From: Levilactobacillus mulengensis
GTDB lineage: Bacteria > Bacillota > Bacilli > Lactobacillales > Lactobacillaceae
Direction of reading: 5' to 3'
Length of the DNA stretch: 64,000 nucleotides
Assembly: GCF_003946045.1 (NCBI RefSeq)
Contig: NZ_RHNW01000015.1
Coordinates: forward strand, 1-64,000
In this document: piece by piece, positions 9,028 to 17,501 of the stretch
How the letters are laid out: each line of letters starts with the position of its first letter
Numbering within the stretch: the first letter of the stretch is position 1
The notes under the pieces: model-generated
Databases searched by the model: none
Told to the model about the DNA's origin: nothing
The model's input: the letters and a program-made list of their open reading frames with translations, nothing else
Program-made: the position numbers and the translations under genes

Positions 9028-9203
9028 CCGACGGCAGTCAGTACTCCCAGCCTGTGGGGCAACCTTGGAAGCCTGAGAGGCGGTCTTCCAAGGCGCTTAG
9101 AGCCGCCTGAATTCGGCGTCTCTAAGTCGTCCCATTTAGTAAGCCGGCGAAAGACGCCGACAAACTAAATCGACACAGGCTTCCGTACTGGCTGCCTTAC
9201 GGC
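9028..9203 (+). repeat. Cloverleaf intergenic repeat, copy 1
   Basis: Outer arms GGCAGTCAGTAC and GTACTGGCTGCC pair with one G.U; next AGCCTGTG (9050) with CACAGGCT. Inside are H1 CTTGGAAG/CTTCCAAG, H2 CTTAGAG/CTCTAAG and H3 TTTAGT/ACTAAA. Joining motifs GCGGTC, GTCCCAT and CGACACAG are intact. It lies in the 3' region of the reductase gene, in its sense. Confidence 0.85.
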
Positions 9204-9291
9204 TGATGTTGTGGCCCGACCAGTAAATTGGGTGGGACCGCGAAGTGCCGTGGATCGGGCGTGGTTTTACTCCCTTTACTTTTGGTGTTTT

Positions 9292-9451
9292 TCCAGCCTG
9301 TGGAGCGACCTTGGAAACCTGAGGTGCGGTCTTCCAAGGCGCTTAGAGCCGCCCGAGTTCGGCGTCTCTAAGGCGTCCCATTTAGTAAGCCGGCGAAAGA
9401 CGCCGACAAACTAAACCGACACAGGCTTCTGCACCCAGCTGCCTTACGGCT
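9292..9451 (+). repeat. Cloverleaf intergenic repeat, copy 2 (tandem with copy 1)
   Basis: Near-duplicate of copy 1 at a 245-bp period, together with the same downstream flank (TAAATTGGGTGGGACCGCG at 9224 and 9471). A third AGCCTG at 9542 suggests a further truncated unit. Confidence 0.85.
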
Positions 9452-9641
9452 GAGATGGTGTGCCGACCATTAAATTGGGTGGGACCGCGAAGTGCCGTGG
9501 CCCGGACGTGGCTTTACTTCCCTTATAGTGGTGGGTGGCCCAGCCTGCTAGAAGTACATCAGTAGTATGGTAACTTCACCACACATTGATGATTAGCCAC
9601 AACTACTTACCCTAACCATAGAAGAAAATTTCATAAACGCA

Positions 9642-9690
9642 AAGAAGCTGCTCGGACAATCGTAAAGATTGAACGGACAGCTTCTTAATT
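9642..9690 (+). terminator. Hairpin 1 of a local family, terminator after the reductase gene
   Basis: AAGAAGCTG pairs with CAGCTTCTT and, inside, CAATC pairs with GATTG. It ends the FNR transcript after two repeat copies. Confidence 0.6.
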
Positions 9691-9793
9691 TGTTCCCAAG
9701 GACTGTATTTAACCTTAAAAGTGGTTCTACTGGTTTATTGAACTGTTAGATGTTAAGGTTGCACCAACACGCAATAAACGGAGGCATCCTCTA

Positions 9794-9954
9794 ATGAATC
9801 CATCAACCGAAGATCACAGTAAAAATGAACTTGATGAAGCTCTGGCTGACGTCAGGCGGGGCGAACAACGACCTTCACCAATAATTCTGACTTGTTCAAG
9901 CATATTCATCAGTTAGAAGATTCCGAGAAAGATGAAGCTCTATCCAATCACTAA
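9794..9954 (+). pseudogene. Frameshifted antitoxin-like remnant
   Basis: AACGGAGG lies 8 nt before an ATG that begins MNPSTEDHSKNELDEALADV. That frame ends after 40 residues, but a one-base shift continues as TFTNNSDLFKHIHQLEDSE up to a stop at 9952. The composition and ELDEALADVR...DLFKHI layout resemble small RelB/DinJ-type antitoxins. I see no partner toxin nearby. It is most likely a broken antitoxin gene; a short functional peptide is less likely. Confidence 0.4.
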
Positions 9955-9959
9955 ACGCA

Positions 9960-10008
9960 AAGAAGCCGTTCTGACAATCATGATGATTGTTCGAACGGCT
10001 TCTTTATT
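9960..10008. terminator. Hairpin 2 of the same local family
   Basis: AAGAAGCCGTT pairs with AACGGCTTCTT, inner CAATC with GATTG. It follows the remnant gene and carries the same AAACGCAAAGAAG lead-in as hairpin 1. Confidence 0.55.
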
Positions 10009-10090
10009 GGTTAAACATTAATTTCATATGGAATAACAACCAATCAGACTACCTACCAAGCCAACCAGCCGAAAGTACATGGTCAATCCC

Positions 10091-10162
10091 AGCCGGAGTC
10101 GGTTAGGCGCGGAACCCTGTGTCGGTGGTGTTGGCCGGTGATTTGCCGGCCTTACAGTACGG
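10091..10162 (-). repeat. Cloverleaf intergenic repeat, copy 3 (fragment)
   Basis: Only the 3' part remains: end motif AGCCGGAG, CTGTGTCGGTGG and an H3-like GGCCGG/CCGGCC hairpin. Confidence 0.55.
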
Positions 10163-10186
10163 AAGATAGACGACTCTAAAAAGAAA

Positions 10187-10223
10187 ACCTGCTTGAACAA
10201 TCATGACGATTGAACGAGTAGGT
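10187..10223 (-). terminator. Hairpin 3 of the local family, probable ltaS terminator
   Basis: On the minus strand ACCTACTCG pairs with CAAGCAGGT (two G.U), inner CAATC with GATTG, followed by TTTTCTTTTT. It lies downstream of repeat copy 4, so the repeat would be inside the ltaS transcript. Confidence 0.6.
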
Positions 10224-10298
10224 CTCTGTTTATCGCTAAATTTTCAGTCAGAAAGGTCACAATTCATGATGACTTAGCGTGGTAGTTACTGCTCACGG

Positions 10299-10485
10299 AG
10301 CCGGAGAAATTCAAGGAACGCAGACCTGTGTCGGTGGTCTTAGGTCGGGAAGTTTCCGGCCTTAGAGCACGGGTCGTACTTGAAGACACACGTTCTTGGT
10401 GTGGCTTCAAGTCGCCTTGGAAGACCGTTTCTCAGGCTTCCAAGGGTGCCCCACAGGCGGAGTTCCTTGAAATTTCGTAGGCGGA
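10299..10485 (-). repeat. Cloverleaf intergenic repeat, copy 4
   Basis: Outer arms TTCAAGGAAC (10310) and GTTCCTTGAA (10462) pair perfectly. On the minus strand H2 is ACTTGAAG/CTTCAAGT, unlike copy 1. It begins 9 nt after the ltaS stop, in the sense of ltaS. Confidence 0.85.
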
Positions 10486-10493
10486 GTGAGGAG

Positions 10494-12626
10494 CTACTTA
10501 CCGCTAGTGTCGTCTTGGTTGGTGATCTTGATTCGGTTGGAATCGGTGGTCTTGTGCCCCAACTCTGGCGCGTCCGTCTTATAGAACGGCTGCGTCGACT
10601 TGTCCCCGTTACGGGAGAACAGGCTGGTAGACTTCAAGCCCAACTTCTTTTCCAGCTTCTCTTCCTTTTCCAGCCCATCGGAATAGTTGAAATCGGACGG
10701 GTCAACGGCGGTGAAGCCCTTCGGATGGAAGAAACGTAGGAGGTTCTTTTGGTTCAACGAATCGGAGTCGTTCAATCCCTGGTTGACGTGCTTCTGCATG
10801 GCGTCTAGCTTAGCCTGCAGCGTCTTGTTAGGATGAATTTCCTCTTGCGTTTTGTTACTGTAAACGGTGCCGTCGATGGACGTATAGTCCGGGCTGACCC
10901 AATCGCGGTTACGGAACGCCACGACCGGGTTGTGCGCCTTGGAGAACAGGTCGGTCCCGAACTGAATGTACTTCTTGGTATTCATACCCATCAGGTGCAT
11001 CAGCGTTGGCAACACGTCGACCTCGCCGCCATAGGTGTGTTCGACCTTCCCCTTCTTGTAGCCGGGCATGTTAAACATCAGCGGCACGCGTTGAAGCTGA
11101 GCGTTGTCGTAGTCGTTCCAGTCATCCGGATTGACCCCGAGCAACTTCGCCAGGCTCTTGTTCGACGAGTTAGAAATACCGTAGTGGTCCCCGTAGATCA
11201 TGACCAGTGAATTCTTATCCAGCCCGGATTTGTGCAGGTAGGCGTAGAATTCCTTGATGGATTGATCGAGGTAATGGGCGGTCTTGAAGTAGTTATCGAC
11301 CGTCTTGTCACCGGTGTTGGGCGTCTTGAAGCTGGAATCTTCACTGTCCAGCGTGAACGGGAAGTGGTTGGTGACGGTCAGGTATTTCACGTAAAATGGC
11401 TGCTGGAGATGCTGGAGGTACTTCACGGAATCGTTGAATAACAGTTTATCCTTTAAGCCATAGCCCAGGGATTTATCGCCCGAGGTGTCGTAGTAACTGG
11501 CATCGAAGAAGTACTGGTAACCCAGGTTCTTGTAGGTATTGCTGCGGTTCCAGAAGCTGGCCACGTTCCCGTGGAAGACCGCGGTGCTGTAGCCGGCCTG
11601 GTCGAAAATGGCGGGCGCGGCCTGGAAGGTGTTGTCGTTTCCGAGTTGGGTAAATAGCGACCCCTGTGGCAGGCCGTACGTCCCGGTTTCCAACATGGTT
11701 TCGGCGTCGGACGTCTTGCCTTGACCGACTTCATGGAAGAAGTTGTCGAAGCTGTAGGTCGCCTTGCTCTTGTAGAGTTTGTTCAAGAACGGCGTGACCT
11801 CTTGGCCGTTGACCTTCTTGTTGATCAGAAATTGCTGGAAGCTTTCCAGGTGAATGATGATGACGTTTTTACCCTTGGCGACGCCGTATAGGTTCTTGTC
11901 GGGGGCCGCGTAATTCTTGTGCACGTATTTTAAAATGCCACTGAGCTCAGACTTCTTGGCGTGCGACCGCAGTTCACTAGTGTGCTGCGACTTGATGCCA
12001 TCGTAAACGGTGAAGGCGTCCAGCCCCAGGTATTTCACCAGGTAGGTCCGGTCAAAGGTCCGCGTCAACAGCTGCGGCCGGTCCATTTCGCCCAGGGTCA
12101 GGTTGACCGTGAACAACAGGAGGGCGCTAGAGGTGACGGCGAGGCCGACGCGTTTGTTTAACGGCCGCGGGTCAAGGTAGATACGTCGCGTGGCCATCAG
12201 CACCAGTACGAGCACGAGGTCGAGCCAGTACAAAATGTCGTGCGGCGAGGTCAGGGCCAGCGAGCTCCCGGAGAGCCCCTGGTCGACCTTGGAATAGCCC
12301 AGCATGGTGCTGACGGTCATGAAGTCCGTGAACTCACGGAAGTAGATGACGTTGATGTACAGTAGCAGGCTGTTGAGGATGTCGATGAGAAAGATAAACG
12401 GGTAGAAGAAGCGCGCTCGTTTGAAATATAACGCCAACCCGAACAACAGAATCGTTGTTGCCAGGGGATTCAGGAGGAGAATCAGGAATTGAAACGGATC
12501 GCTGAGTCCCAGCTTGAAGTCGACGAAATAGGCGAGTAAAGTCTTCAACCAGAATAGGACGACCAGCAGGGTGACAAAGCCCATGCGAGTCCCGGTTCTG
12601 GCCCATATTTTTTTGAAACGTTCCAC
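10494..12626 (-). CDS. ltaS: Lipoteichoic acid synthase
   Basis: Membrane sulfatase-type glycerophosphotransferase that polymerises polyglycerolphosphate from phosphatidylglycerol outside the membrane. About five N-terminal transmembrane segments (residues 15-185) precede the extracellular catalytic domain. Active-site residues match the S. aureus enzyme with an offset of about five: Glu261 in HLESFQ, nucleophile Thr305 in GKTSDAE, and Asp480-His481 in YGDHYG. Length 710 exceeds the ~650 of S. aureus through a long polar C-terminal tail after about 590. GTG start with AAGGAG upstream. Monocistronic, with a repeat then a terminator downstream. Confidence 0.92.
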   Translation of the reverse strand: MERFKKIWARTGTRMGFVTLLVVLFWLKTLLAYFVDFKLGLSDPFQFLILLLNPLATTILLFGLALYFKRARFFYPFIFLIDILNSLLLYINVIYFREFTDFMTVSTMLGYSKVDQGLSGSSLALTSPHDILYWLDLVLVLVLMATRRIYLDPRPLNKRVGLAVTSSALLLFTVNLTLGEMDRPQLLTRTFDRTYLVKYLGLDAFTVYDGIKSQHTSELRSHAKKSELSGILKYVHKNYAAPDKNLYGVAKGKNVIIIHLESFQQFLINKKVNGQEVTPFLNKLYKSKATYSFDNFFHEVGQGKTSDAETMLETGTYGLPQGSLFTQLGNDNTFQAAPAIFDQAGYSTAVFHGNVASFWNRSNTYKNLGYQYFFDASYYDTSGDKSLGYGLKDKLLFNDSVKYLQHLQQPFYVKYLTVTNHFPFTLDSEDSSFKTPNTGDKTVDNYFKTAHYLDQSIKEFYAYLHKSGLDKNSLVMIYGDHYGISNSSNKSLAKLLGVNPDDWNDYDNAQLQRVPLMFNMPGYKKGKVEHTYGGEVDVLPTLMHLMGMNTKKYIQFGTDLFSKAHNPVVAFRNRDWVSPDYTSIDGTVYSNKTQEEIHPNKTLQAKLDAMQKHVNQGLNDSDSLNQKNLLRFFHPKGFTAVDPSDFNYSDGLEKEEKLEKKLGLKSTSLFSRNGDKSTQPFYKTDAPELGHKTTDSNRIKITNQDDTSGK

Positions 12627-12688
12627 GGTGCGTTCGCTCCTTCGTGTGCGGATAAAGTAGTCTCATTCTACCATATAACTTTGGGTTG

Positions 12689-12893
12689 TGCCCCACTCGG
12701 TGTGCTTCCGCTGGTTAGCCACCCTCCCTGTGGGGCAGCCCTGAAGCCTGGGAAGCGGTCTTCAGGGCGGCTGGGAGCCTTACTAGGACCGTAAGTCTCC
12801 CAACTCGGCCGTGGTCTAAGGCGAGAAAATCACTCACCAAAGACCATCGACACAGGGAGGGTGGCTAACCGCTCCAGCACACCGAGTGGGGCA
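12689..12893 (+). repeat. Cloverleaf intergenic repeat, copy 5 (longest outer stem)
   Basis: Outer stem of 18 bp (12689-12706 with 12876-12893), a small internal loop, then a perfect 20 bp (12713-12732 with 12851-12870). H1 CCCTGAAG/CTTCAGGG, H2 TGGGAG/CTCCCA with inner TTAC/GTAA, H3 GGTCT/AGACC. Lies 63 nt upstream of ltaS, antisense to it. Confidence 0.9.
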
Positions 12894-12972
12894 CGGCAAC
12901 GTTGTTTGGTGCATGAGACGTGGGGGTGGTGTGTTGTGGGCAGGTATAAATCAGATGTAGAGATAACAATAA

Positions 12973-13066
12973 AGCCGTGAGTCTACAAGCTCGGCCGTGG
13001 TCTAAGTCGAGAAGAACACTCGACTGAAACCACCGACACGGGGTTCTGTCTGATCACCTCCGGCTC
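12973..13066 (+). repeat. Cloverleaf intergenic repeat, copy 6 (fragment)
   Basis: Retains the H2 3' side, GTGGTCTAAGTCGAG...CTCGACT H3, CACCGACACGG and the end motif CCTCCGGCT; the 5' half is lost. Confidence 0.6.
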
Positions 13067-13128
13067 ACCTGACGGATTTCCCGGCAGTTAATGGTAGATG
13101 GACTAGGGGTTACTTTGTGTTGGGGTTG

Positions 13129-13334
13129 TGCCCCACCCGGTATGCTTCCGCTGGTTAGCCACCCTTCCTGTGGGGGGCAGACCTGAAGCCTGGGAGGCGG
13201 TCTTCAGGGCGGTTGGGAGCCTTACTAAACCCGTAAATCTCCCAACTCGGCCGTGGTCTAAGGCGAGAAAATCGCTCACCAAAGACCACCGACACAGGGA
13301 GGGTGGCTAACCGCTCCAGCACACCGAGTGGGGC
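13129..13334 (+). repeat. Cloverleaf intergenic repeat, copy 7 (twin of copy 5)
   Basis: Nearly the same sequence as copy 5, including the long outer arms. Differences such as CCCGGTATGC on one arm only break a few pairs, so the duplication is recent. Confidence 0.88.
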
Positions 13335-13627
13335 TCGGCAACGTTGTTTGGTTCATGAGATGTGCGGATGGTGTGTTGTGCGGGGATACCTAATATAGTA
13401 GAAACTAGTGCCTAACAAGGTTATGGTAACGGGTAAAACGGTTAGTGAATGGGAACGAATAGACTAGTTATTTAATCATTTTTCTTCTATTGTATATGTC
13501 CCATTAATTACATGATGCAATTGCTACGCGTCCCAATCATGTGATCCTTAACCTATAAGCAGACTAAGGCACAGAAAAACACCCAACAAGGACAAGCCCG
13601 TCGATGTTGGTGCGGGTTGAACCAGTG

Positions 13628-13805
13628 TCAGCCGCAGGGGTGGTGAAAATGAGCTCAGCCGTGGGAGTTCCCTTGGCGGTTTACCACTTAGGGAACTGCT
13701 ATCTTTGAGACGCGGTCTGTCGGCTCAAAGCAAGTCTGGAGACCGTTTTTTGGCTCCAGACGGCGCCCACCGCGTTCCGGCTCAATTTTCACCGCCCCGG
13801 AGGCG
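13628..13805 (-). repeat. Cloverleaf intergenic repeat, copy 8 (compact type)
   Basis: Outer arms GTGAAAATGAGC and GCTCAATTTTCAC; H3 GTTCCCTTGGCGG against CCACTTAGGGAAC; H2 CTTTGAG/CTCAAAG; H1 GTCTGGAG/CTCCAGAC. Ends 160 nt before the phosphatase gene, antisense to it. Confidence 0.82.
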
Positions 13806-13965
13806 ACTACAATGGCGTTCAACCCAGCCTACCAAAGTTCGGGGGACTGTGGCTGTTTTGGGGGCAAGTTTAGGAAAACTTTAAGTCAGACTGCGAAATT
13901 GTAACCGCTACCGCAGTATCTTTGGTACACTAGAGATAGATTTTAAATGAAAGGTGTGACTAGCT

Positions 13966-14631
13966 ATGACGAAACAACTCACGCTGTACGTGGTCCGTCA
14001 TGGGCAAACGTATTTTAATATCTACAATAAACTCCAAGGCTGGAGTAACTCACCATTGACTGAGGCGGGGATCGCGGACGCCGAAAACGCTGGTAAACGC
14101 CTGCAGGACGTGCAATTCGCTGCGGCTTACTGCAGTGACACGACGCGGGCCGAACAGACGGCCAAGGCCATTTTGGCCGCTAACCACTCGGCACCGGCTG
14201 CTCAGTTGACGACGGCGTCCTTCTTCCGGGAAGAGTTCTACGGATACTACGAAGGCACCGACATGGCACAGGCCTGGTACGTAGCGGGTGCGCCGCATGG
14301 GGTGCCAACGTTTAAGGCGATTGAAGAGAAATACTCGATTGGCAAGGCCAAGGACTTCTTGAAGGAAGCCGACCCATTCCGCCAAGCTGAAAACAACGAA
14401 GAGTACTGGGCGCGGGTGGATCAAGCGTTTAACCTGATTCGCCACAACCCCGATTTGAAAGATGGCGACAACGTCTTGATGGTCAGCCACGGCAACACGC
14501 TGCTGAGCCTGATGGAACGCTACGGTCAGGGCAAGTATGACCTGAGCGAACGGCCAGCGAACGGGAGTGTCACGAAGCTGCTGCTGACGCCGGATGACAT
14601 TCAAGTATTAAGTTATAACCAAAAAGATTAA
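13966..14631 (+). CDS. Histidine phosphatase (phosphoglycerate mutase family)
   Basis: Cytoplasmic phosphatase of the branch with catalytic RHG. The motif RHGQT lies at residues 12-16 (His13), a second conserved Arg is in SDTTRAEQT near 59, the acid/base Glu in FREEFYG near 90, and the second catalytic His in VSHGNT near 178. Length 221 fits broad-specificity phosphatases rather than the 230-residue glycolytic mutase, which has a different C-terminus. It is followed after 18 nt by a GNAT gene, so the two are probably co-transcribed up to the strong terminator at 15101. Confidence 0.87.
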   Translation: MTKQLTLYVVRHGQTYFNIYNKLQGWSNSPLTEAGIADAENAGKRLQDVQFAAAYCSDTTRAEQTAKAILAANHSAPAAQLTTASFFREEFYGYYEGTDMAQAWYVAGAPHGVPTFKAIEEKYSIGKAKDFLKEADPFRQAENNEEYWARVDQAFNLIRHNPDLKDGDNVLMVSHGNTLLSLMERYGQGKYDLSERPANGSVTKLLLTPDDIQVLSYNQKD

Positions 14632-14649
14632 GCGAGGATGGATGGTTTG

Positions 14650-15084
14650 ATGGAAATTAGAATGGCTTGGGGTAAATTGAACCCCGTATACCAAGACGCC
14701 CTGCAAATGCGTAAGGACGTGTTCATTGAAGAACAGGGGATTGACCCTAAGGTGGAACTGGACGGGACCGACGAAGACAAGATGCATTACGTCGGGTACG
14801 TGGACGATGAACCCGTCACGACGGCACGGATTGATATGCTGGCGGGGAACCGCGTGAAGATTCAACGCGTGGCCACGGTCGCTGATCAACGTAAGCATGG
14901 CTACGCGGCGGAATTGATCAAGCAGATCATTCATGATGCCAAACGCTCAGACGTGGCGCACGTCGAATTGGATGCCCAGTTGACGGCCATGGATTTCTAC
15001 AAAGAATTGGGCTTTGAACCTATCGGTGACGCATTTGAAGAGGCTGGTATCCAGCATCAGACGGTGCAGTATACTGGGGAATAG
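14650..15084 (+). CDS. GNAT family N-acetyltransferase
   Basis: Acyl-CoA-dependent acetyltransferase of about 144 residues. The acetyl-CoA binding motif A is visible as IQRVATVADQRKHGYAAELI (residues 74-93, with Q/RxxGxA as QRKHGYA). The C-terminal FYKELGFEPIGDAFEEAGI is typical of the ElaA-like group. ATG 14650 is preferred to ATG 14638, which overlaps the likely SD GAGGATGG. The acceptor is unknown. Confidence 0.8.
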   Translation: MEIRMAWGKLNPVYQDALQMRKDVFIEEQGIDPKVELDGTDEDKMHYVGYVDDEPVTTARIDMLAGNRVKIQRVATVADQRKHGYAAELIKQIIHDAKRSDVAHVELDAQLTAMDFYKELGFEPIGDAFEEAGIQHQTVQYTGE

Positions 15085-15100
15085 AATCTATTAGTGACAT

Positions 15101-15152
15101 ACTAAAATTAGCTCTGTAAAACCGATTCAGATTTTACAGAGCTAATTTTAGT
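15101..15152. terminator. Strong bidirectional terminator
   Basis: A perfect 21-bp stem (15101-15121 with 15132-15152), A-rich on one side and T-rich on the other. It separates two convergent units: the phosphatase/GNAT operon and the AT-rich gene on the minus strand. Confidence 0.9.
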
Positions 15153-15191
15153 AGAACTTTTATATGGCTAAAGGTTGAAAAATCATGAAAA

Positions 15192-16118
15192 CTAAACTTC
15201 CTTGATTTGAACATCAGCTAAAAATTGTGCGATAGTTTCTATGTTTGAGCCATCATATAAAAAGTCTTTTGCAGATTTAGCCCACATGACAGGCGACTGA
15301 CCATTGCGAATAAAAACTATGCAATGAGCCACTTTATTAGTTTCCTTGATTATTGTAATGGCCACTTTTTTAGAAGGTTCAACAAGATTAAGTATCTTTT
15401 CATCAGGCTTCTTAAATTCATTAATAAATTGGGGCTCAACATCATTTTTGAAGTTTTTATACTTCCCCATGTATATAGTCAAATCTGGTTCTAATAAATG
15501 GTAAAGACGGGCTGATAATTCACGTCCAGAATGGGTTGGCAATTTTAATTTTAGGGATGGCAATTTATCAGAAGTTTTATTTCCGAATGCCAAAATATAT
15601 TGAACTTCTTCTTCTAATTTAGTCCAAAGCGGATAAGTTGCTAATGCAGAGAAAGTGTCAATCTGAATAATCTGATTTCTGCGAAAGCTTAGGGATTGCG
15701 TCTTCAGAAATGGTGCGAAAACTGTTGTTAGTACAGTTTCCAGATTACTAAAATACTTTGTCGGTTTAGATTTTTTAAAATATGTATTAAATGAATTGAA
15801 GATAGCATCTTCGATTTTTGCGATTTTTGCTTGGGAATCTGTTTTAGAAAGATCAATTTCAGAAAGTGCTTTAAATGAAGGCTGGTTGAATTCCGCGTTA
15901 GAGGGGTTGATTCCCATTGTGACAATTTTTATTTTATCTGGGTTATTAAAGTATCTTGCTAGATCTCCAAACCAGATAATTGGGAAGTTCCCAACGATAG
16001 TTGTATCAGATCCGAAATCTTTATTATAGTCTTTATCTGTGATAATTCCTTTCAGAGTAGAAAAATTATCAAGATAATCGTTTGCTAATTGCTTGAATGC
16101 AGAATCTGAAATTTGCAT
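15192..16118 (-). CDS. AT-rich gene, possible uracil-DNA-glycosylase-fold protein
   Basis: Not recognised as a named gene. Two stretches recall the UDG superfamily: KIVTMGINPSNAEF (near residues 64-77), like the GINPG motif of MUG/TDG, and LPTHSGRELSARL (near 195-207), like the third UDG motif; LAFGNKTSDKL lies between them as in LGKxA blocks. The gene is far richer in A+T and in AAA/ATT codons than its neighbours, which suggests recent transfer. AAAGGAGAA precedes the ATG. It stands alone between two terminators. It could act in DNA repair or phage defence; both are inference. Confidence 0.5.
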   Translation of the reverse strand: MQISDSAFKQLANDYLDNFSTLKGIITDKDYNKDFGSDTTIVGNFPIIWFGDLARYFNNPDKIKIVTMGINPSNAEFNQPSFKALSEIDLSKTDSQAKIAKIEDAIFNSFNTYFKKSKPTKYFSNLETVLTTVFAPFLKTQSLSFRRNQIIQIDTFSALATYPLWTKLEEEVQYILAFGNKTSDKLPSLKLKLPTHSGRELSARLYHLLEPDLTIYMGKYKNFKNDVEPQFINEFKKPDEKILNLVEPSKKVAITIIKETNKVAHCIVFIRNGQSPVMWAKSAKDFLYDGSNIETIAQFLADVQIKEV

Positions 16119-16186
16119 AATGTAATTCTCCTTTCAATATTGTATAGGTTAATTATATCACTAGATTGGAGTAATACTACAAACAA

Positions 16187-16229
16187 AAAACACGTTACCG
16201 CCGGCCAATTGACAACGCGTAACGTGTCG
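16187..16229 (-). terminator. Terminator of the NlpC/P60 gene
   Basis: CACGTTAC pairs with GTAACGTG; on the minus strand the stem is followed by TTTTTTG. Confidence 0.75.
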
Positions 16230-16286
16230 AATTTAGTTCGTTCAGGTGAATTCATGAGGAGATTACTGAACGTTAGGTTTTAGAAA

Positions 16287-16793
16287 TTAATCAGCATCAG
16301 TTGCACTAGAAGCAGCGTTACTGTTATCAGCAGTCGTTACTCGAGCGTAACCAACAGCGTGCCACCATGGGGCATGAACGGCTTCGCGAACGACACCGCG
16401 GTTTTGGGCATCGATCATCTTACCTTTACCAATGTACATCCCAACGTGGGAGATTGAGTAGGCACTACCACCAAAGAAGACCAAATCACCCTTCTTGATG
16501 TTCTTGTAGCTGACGTGCTTGTAAGCATTGTATTGGGCTTGTGCGGTCCGTGGCAATGTTACGCTAGCACCCTTCTTGTAAATGTAACCGGTGAAGCCAG
16601 AGCAATCAAAGGCAGTTGGGCCAGTGGCACCATAAACGTAGCTAGCACCTAAGTGAGCCTTGGCAACCTTATAGATAGAAGTGAAGTCGCTCTTAGTAGC
16701 GGCTGAAGCGGACGTCGTAGAACCGGCGTTAAAAGCAAAGAATCCAACGAAAACCAATGCGCTTGCTGCAATTGTTTTAATAAATTTCTTCAT
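16287..16793 (-). CDS. Secreted NlpC/P60 peptidoglycan endopeptidase
   Basis: Wall hydrolase that would cleave the peptide stem (typically gamma-D-Glu to diamino acid). Signal peptide MKKFIKTIAASALVF with cleavage near TTSASA-ATKS (about residue 32). The NlpC/P60 domain follows at once: catalytic Cys64 in DCSGF, His in SISHVGMY near 116, and a third polar residue in the PWWHAVGY region. There are no SH3, LysM or other wall-binding modules, so it is a minimal form. ATG 16793 is chosen over an in-frame GTG 12 nt upstream, because GAGGGG is spaced for the ATG. Confidence 0.9.
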   Translation of the reverse strand: MKKFIKTIAASALVFVGFFAFNAGSTTSASAATKSDFTSIYKVAKAHLGASYVYGATGPTAFDCSGFTGYIYKKGASVTLPRTAQAQYNAYKHVSYKNIKKGDLVFFGGSAYSISHVGMYIGKGKMIDAQNRGVVREAVHAPWWHAVGYARVTTADNSNAASSATDAD

Positions 16794-17001
16794 CCTAATA
16801 AACACCCCTCATGAATTTTACAAGTACAAGGATACCAATGTAATATGACAAACATGTAACAAGCCAGTTGCAGGGCTGTTAAATGTCTTAAACAAAACAT
16901 TACTTTTAACCAGAAAGTTGTAATTGGGGTGCGGGATTTGCTATTATCTAACATAATTGATAACTTAGTTTACATAAGCGTCAAGGGGAGGAGAAGGACA
17001 C

Positions 17002-17475
17002 ATGGCACAATTTACGAACGAAGCCCGGCATTTCTTTGATGTTCGTCGGTTAGTTTTCCGTATCGGGGAATTGGCTTCAATGACGGACGTTTCCGCCCGG
17101 CAGCTCCGGTATTGGGAGAAGAAGGGGCTAATCAGTTCACAGGAACGGACGGACGGCCAGCAGGCCCGGGTCTACACGTTTAAGATCTTCATTAAGGTGT
17201 CACTGATCAAGTATTTCATGGATGAGGGGTTCACACTAGCAGCGGCGGCCCAGCTGGCTGATGCCCGCCAAAACCGAATGTCCTACATTCACCGCTTCAT
17301 TTCCAGTGGGTTACAGGGCTTTGCCAAGGTCGATGGCCAGTTGGCCATTAACTTGGGGGCCTTTGATGCCGAGCAAACGCTGATGGCCCTAGTGCCGGAC
17401 GGCGATGGACCCATCACTTACAAGCTCTTACCGAACGCGGAAGCCCAGCAAATGACGCGGGCCGAAGCCGAGTAG
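17002..17475 (+). CDS. MerR-family transcriptional regulator
   Basis: DNA-binding regulator with a winged helix at residues 20-90: FRIGELASMTDVSARQLRYW followed by EKKGLI, the MerR recognition region. The C-terminal effector part is short (about 60 residues) and lacks Cys clusters, so it is not a metal sensor of the CueR/ZntR type. The length and HTH resemble GlnR/TnrA-like or small orphan MerR proteins. AAGGGGAGGAGAAGG precedes the ATG. Transcribed alone; a terminator follows. Confidence 0.82.
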   Translation: MAQFTNEARHFFDVRRLVFRIGELASMTDVSARQLRYWEKKGLISSQERTDGQQARVYTFKIFIKVSLIKYFMDEGFTLAAAAQLADARQNRMSYIHRFISSGLQGFAKVDGQLAINLGAFDAEQTLMALVPDGDGPITYKLLPNAEAQQMTRAEAE

Positions 17476-17501
17476 ATGTCACAACTTTGTTACAGAAAGT
17501 A

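Noticed and set aside
9028-9203. Cloverleaf shape as a tRNA or tRNA pseudogene
   Set aside because: There is no TTCGAATCC-type T arm, no CCA end and no 7-bp acceptor with standard spacing; stems are much longer.
9211-9414. Open frames of 60-150 codons inside repeat copies (also near 41900-42190, 53355-53700, 56564-56950)
   Set aside because: They follow the palindromes, have no ribosome-binding sites, differ in frame between copies and give low-complexity Arg/Pro/Ser-rich products. They are by-products of the repeats.
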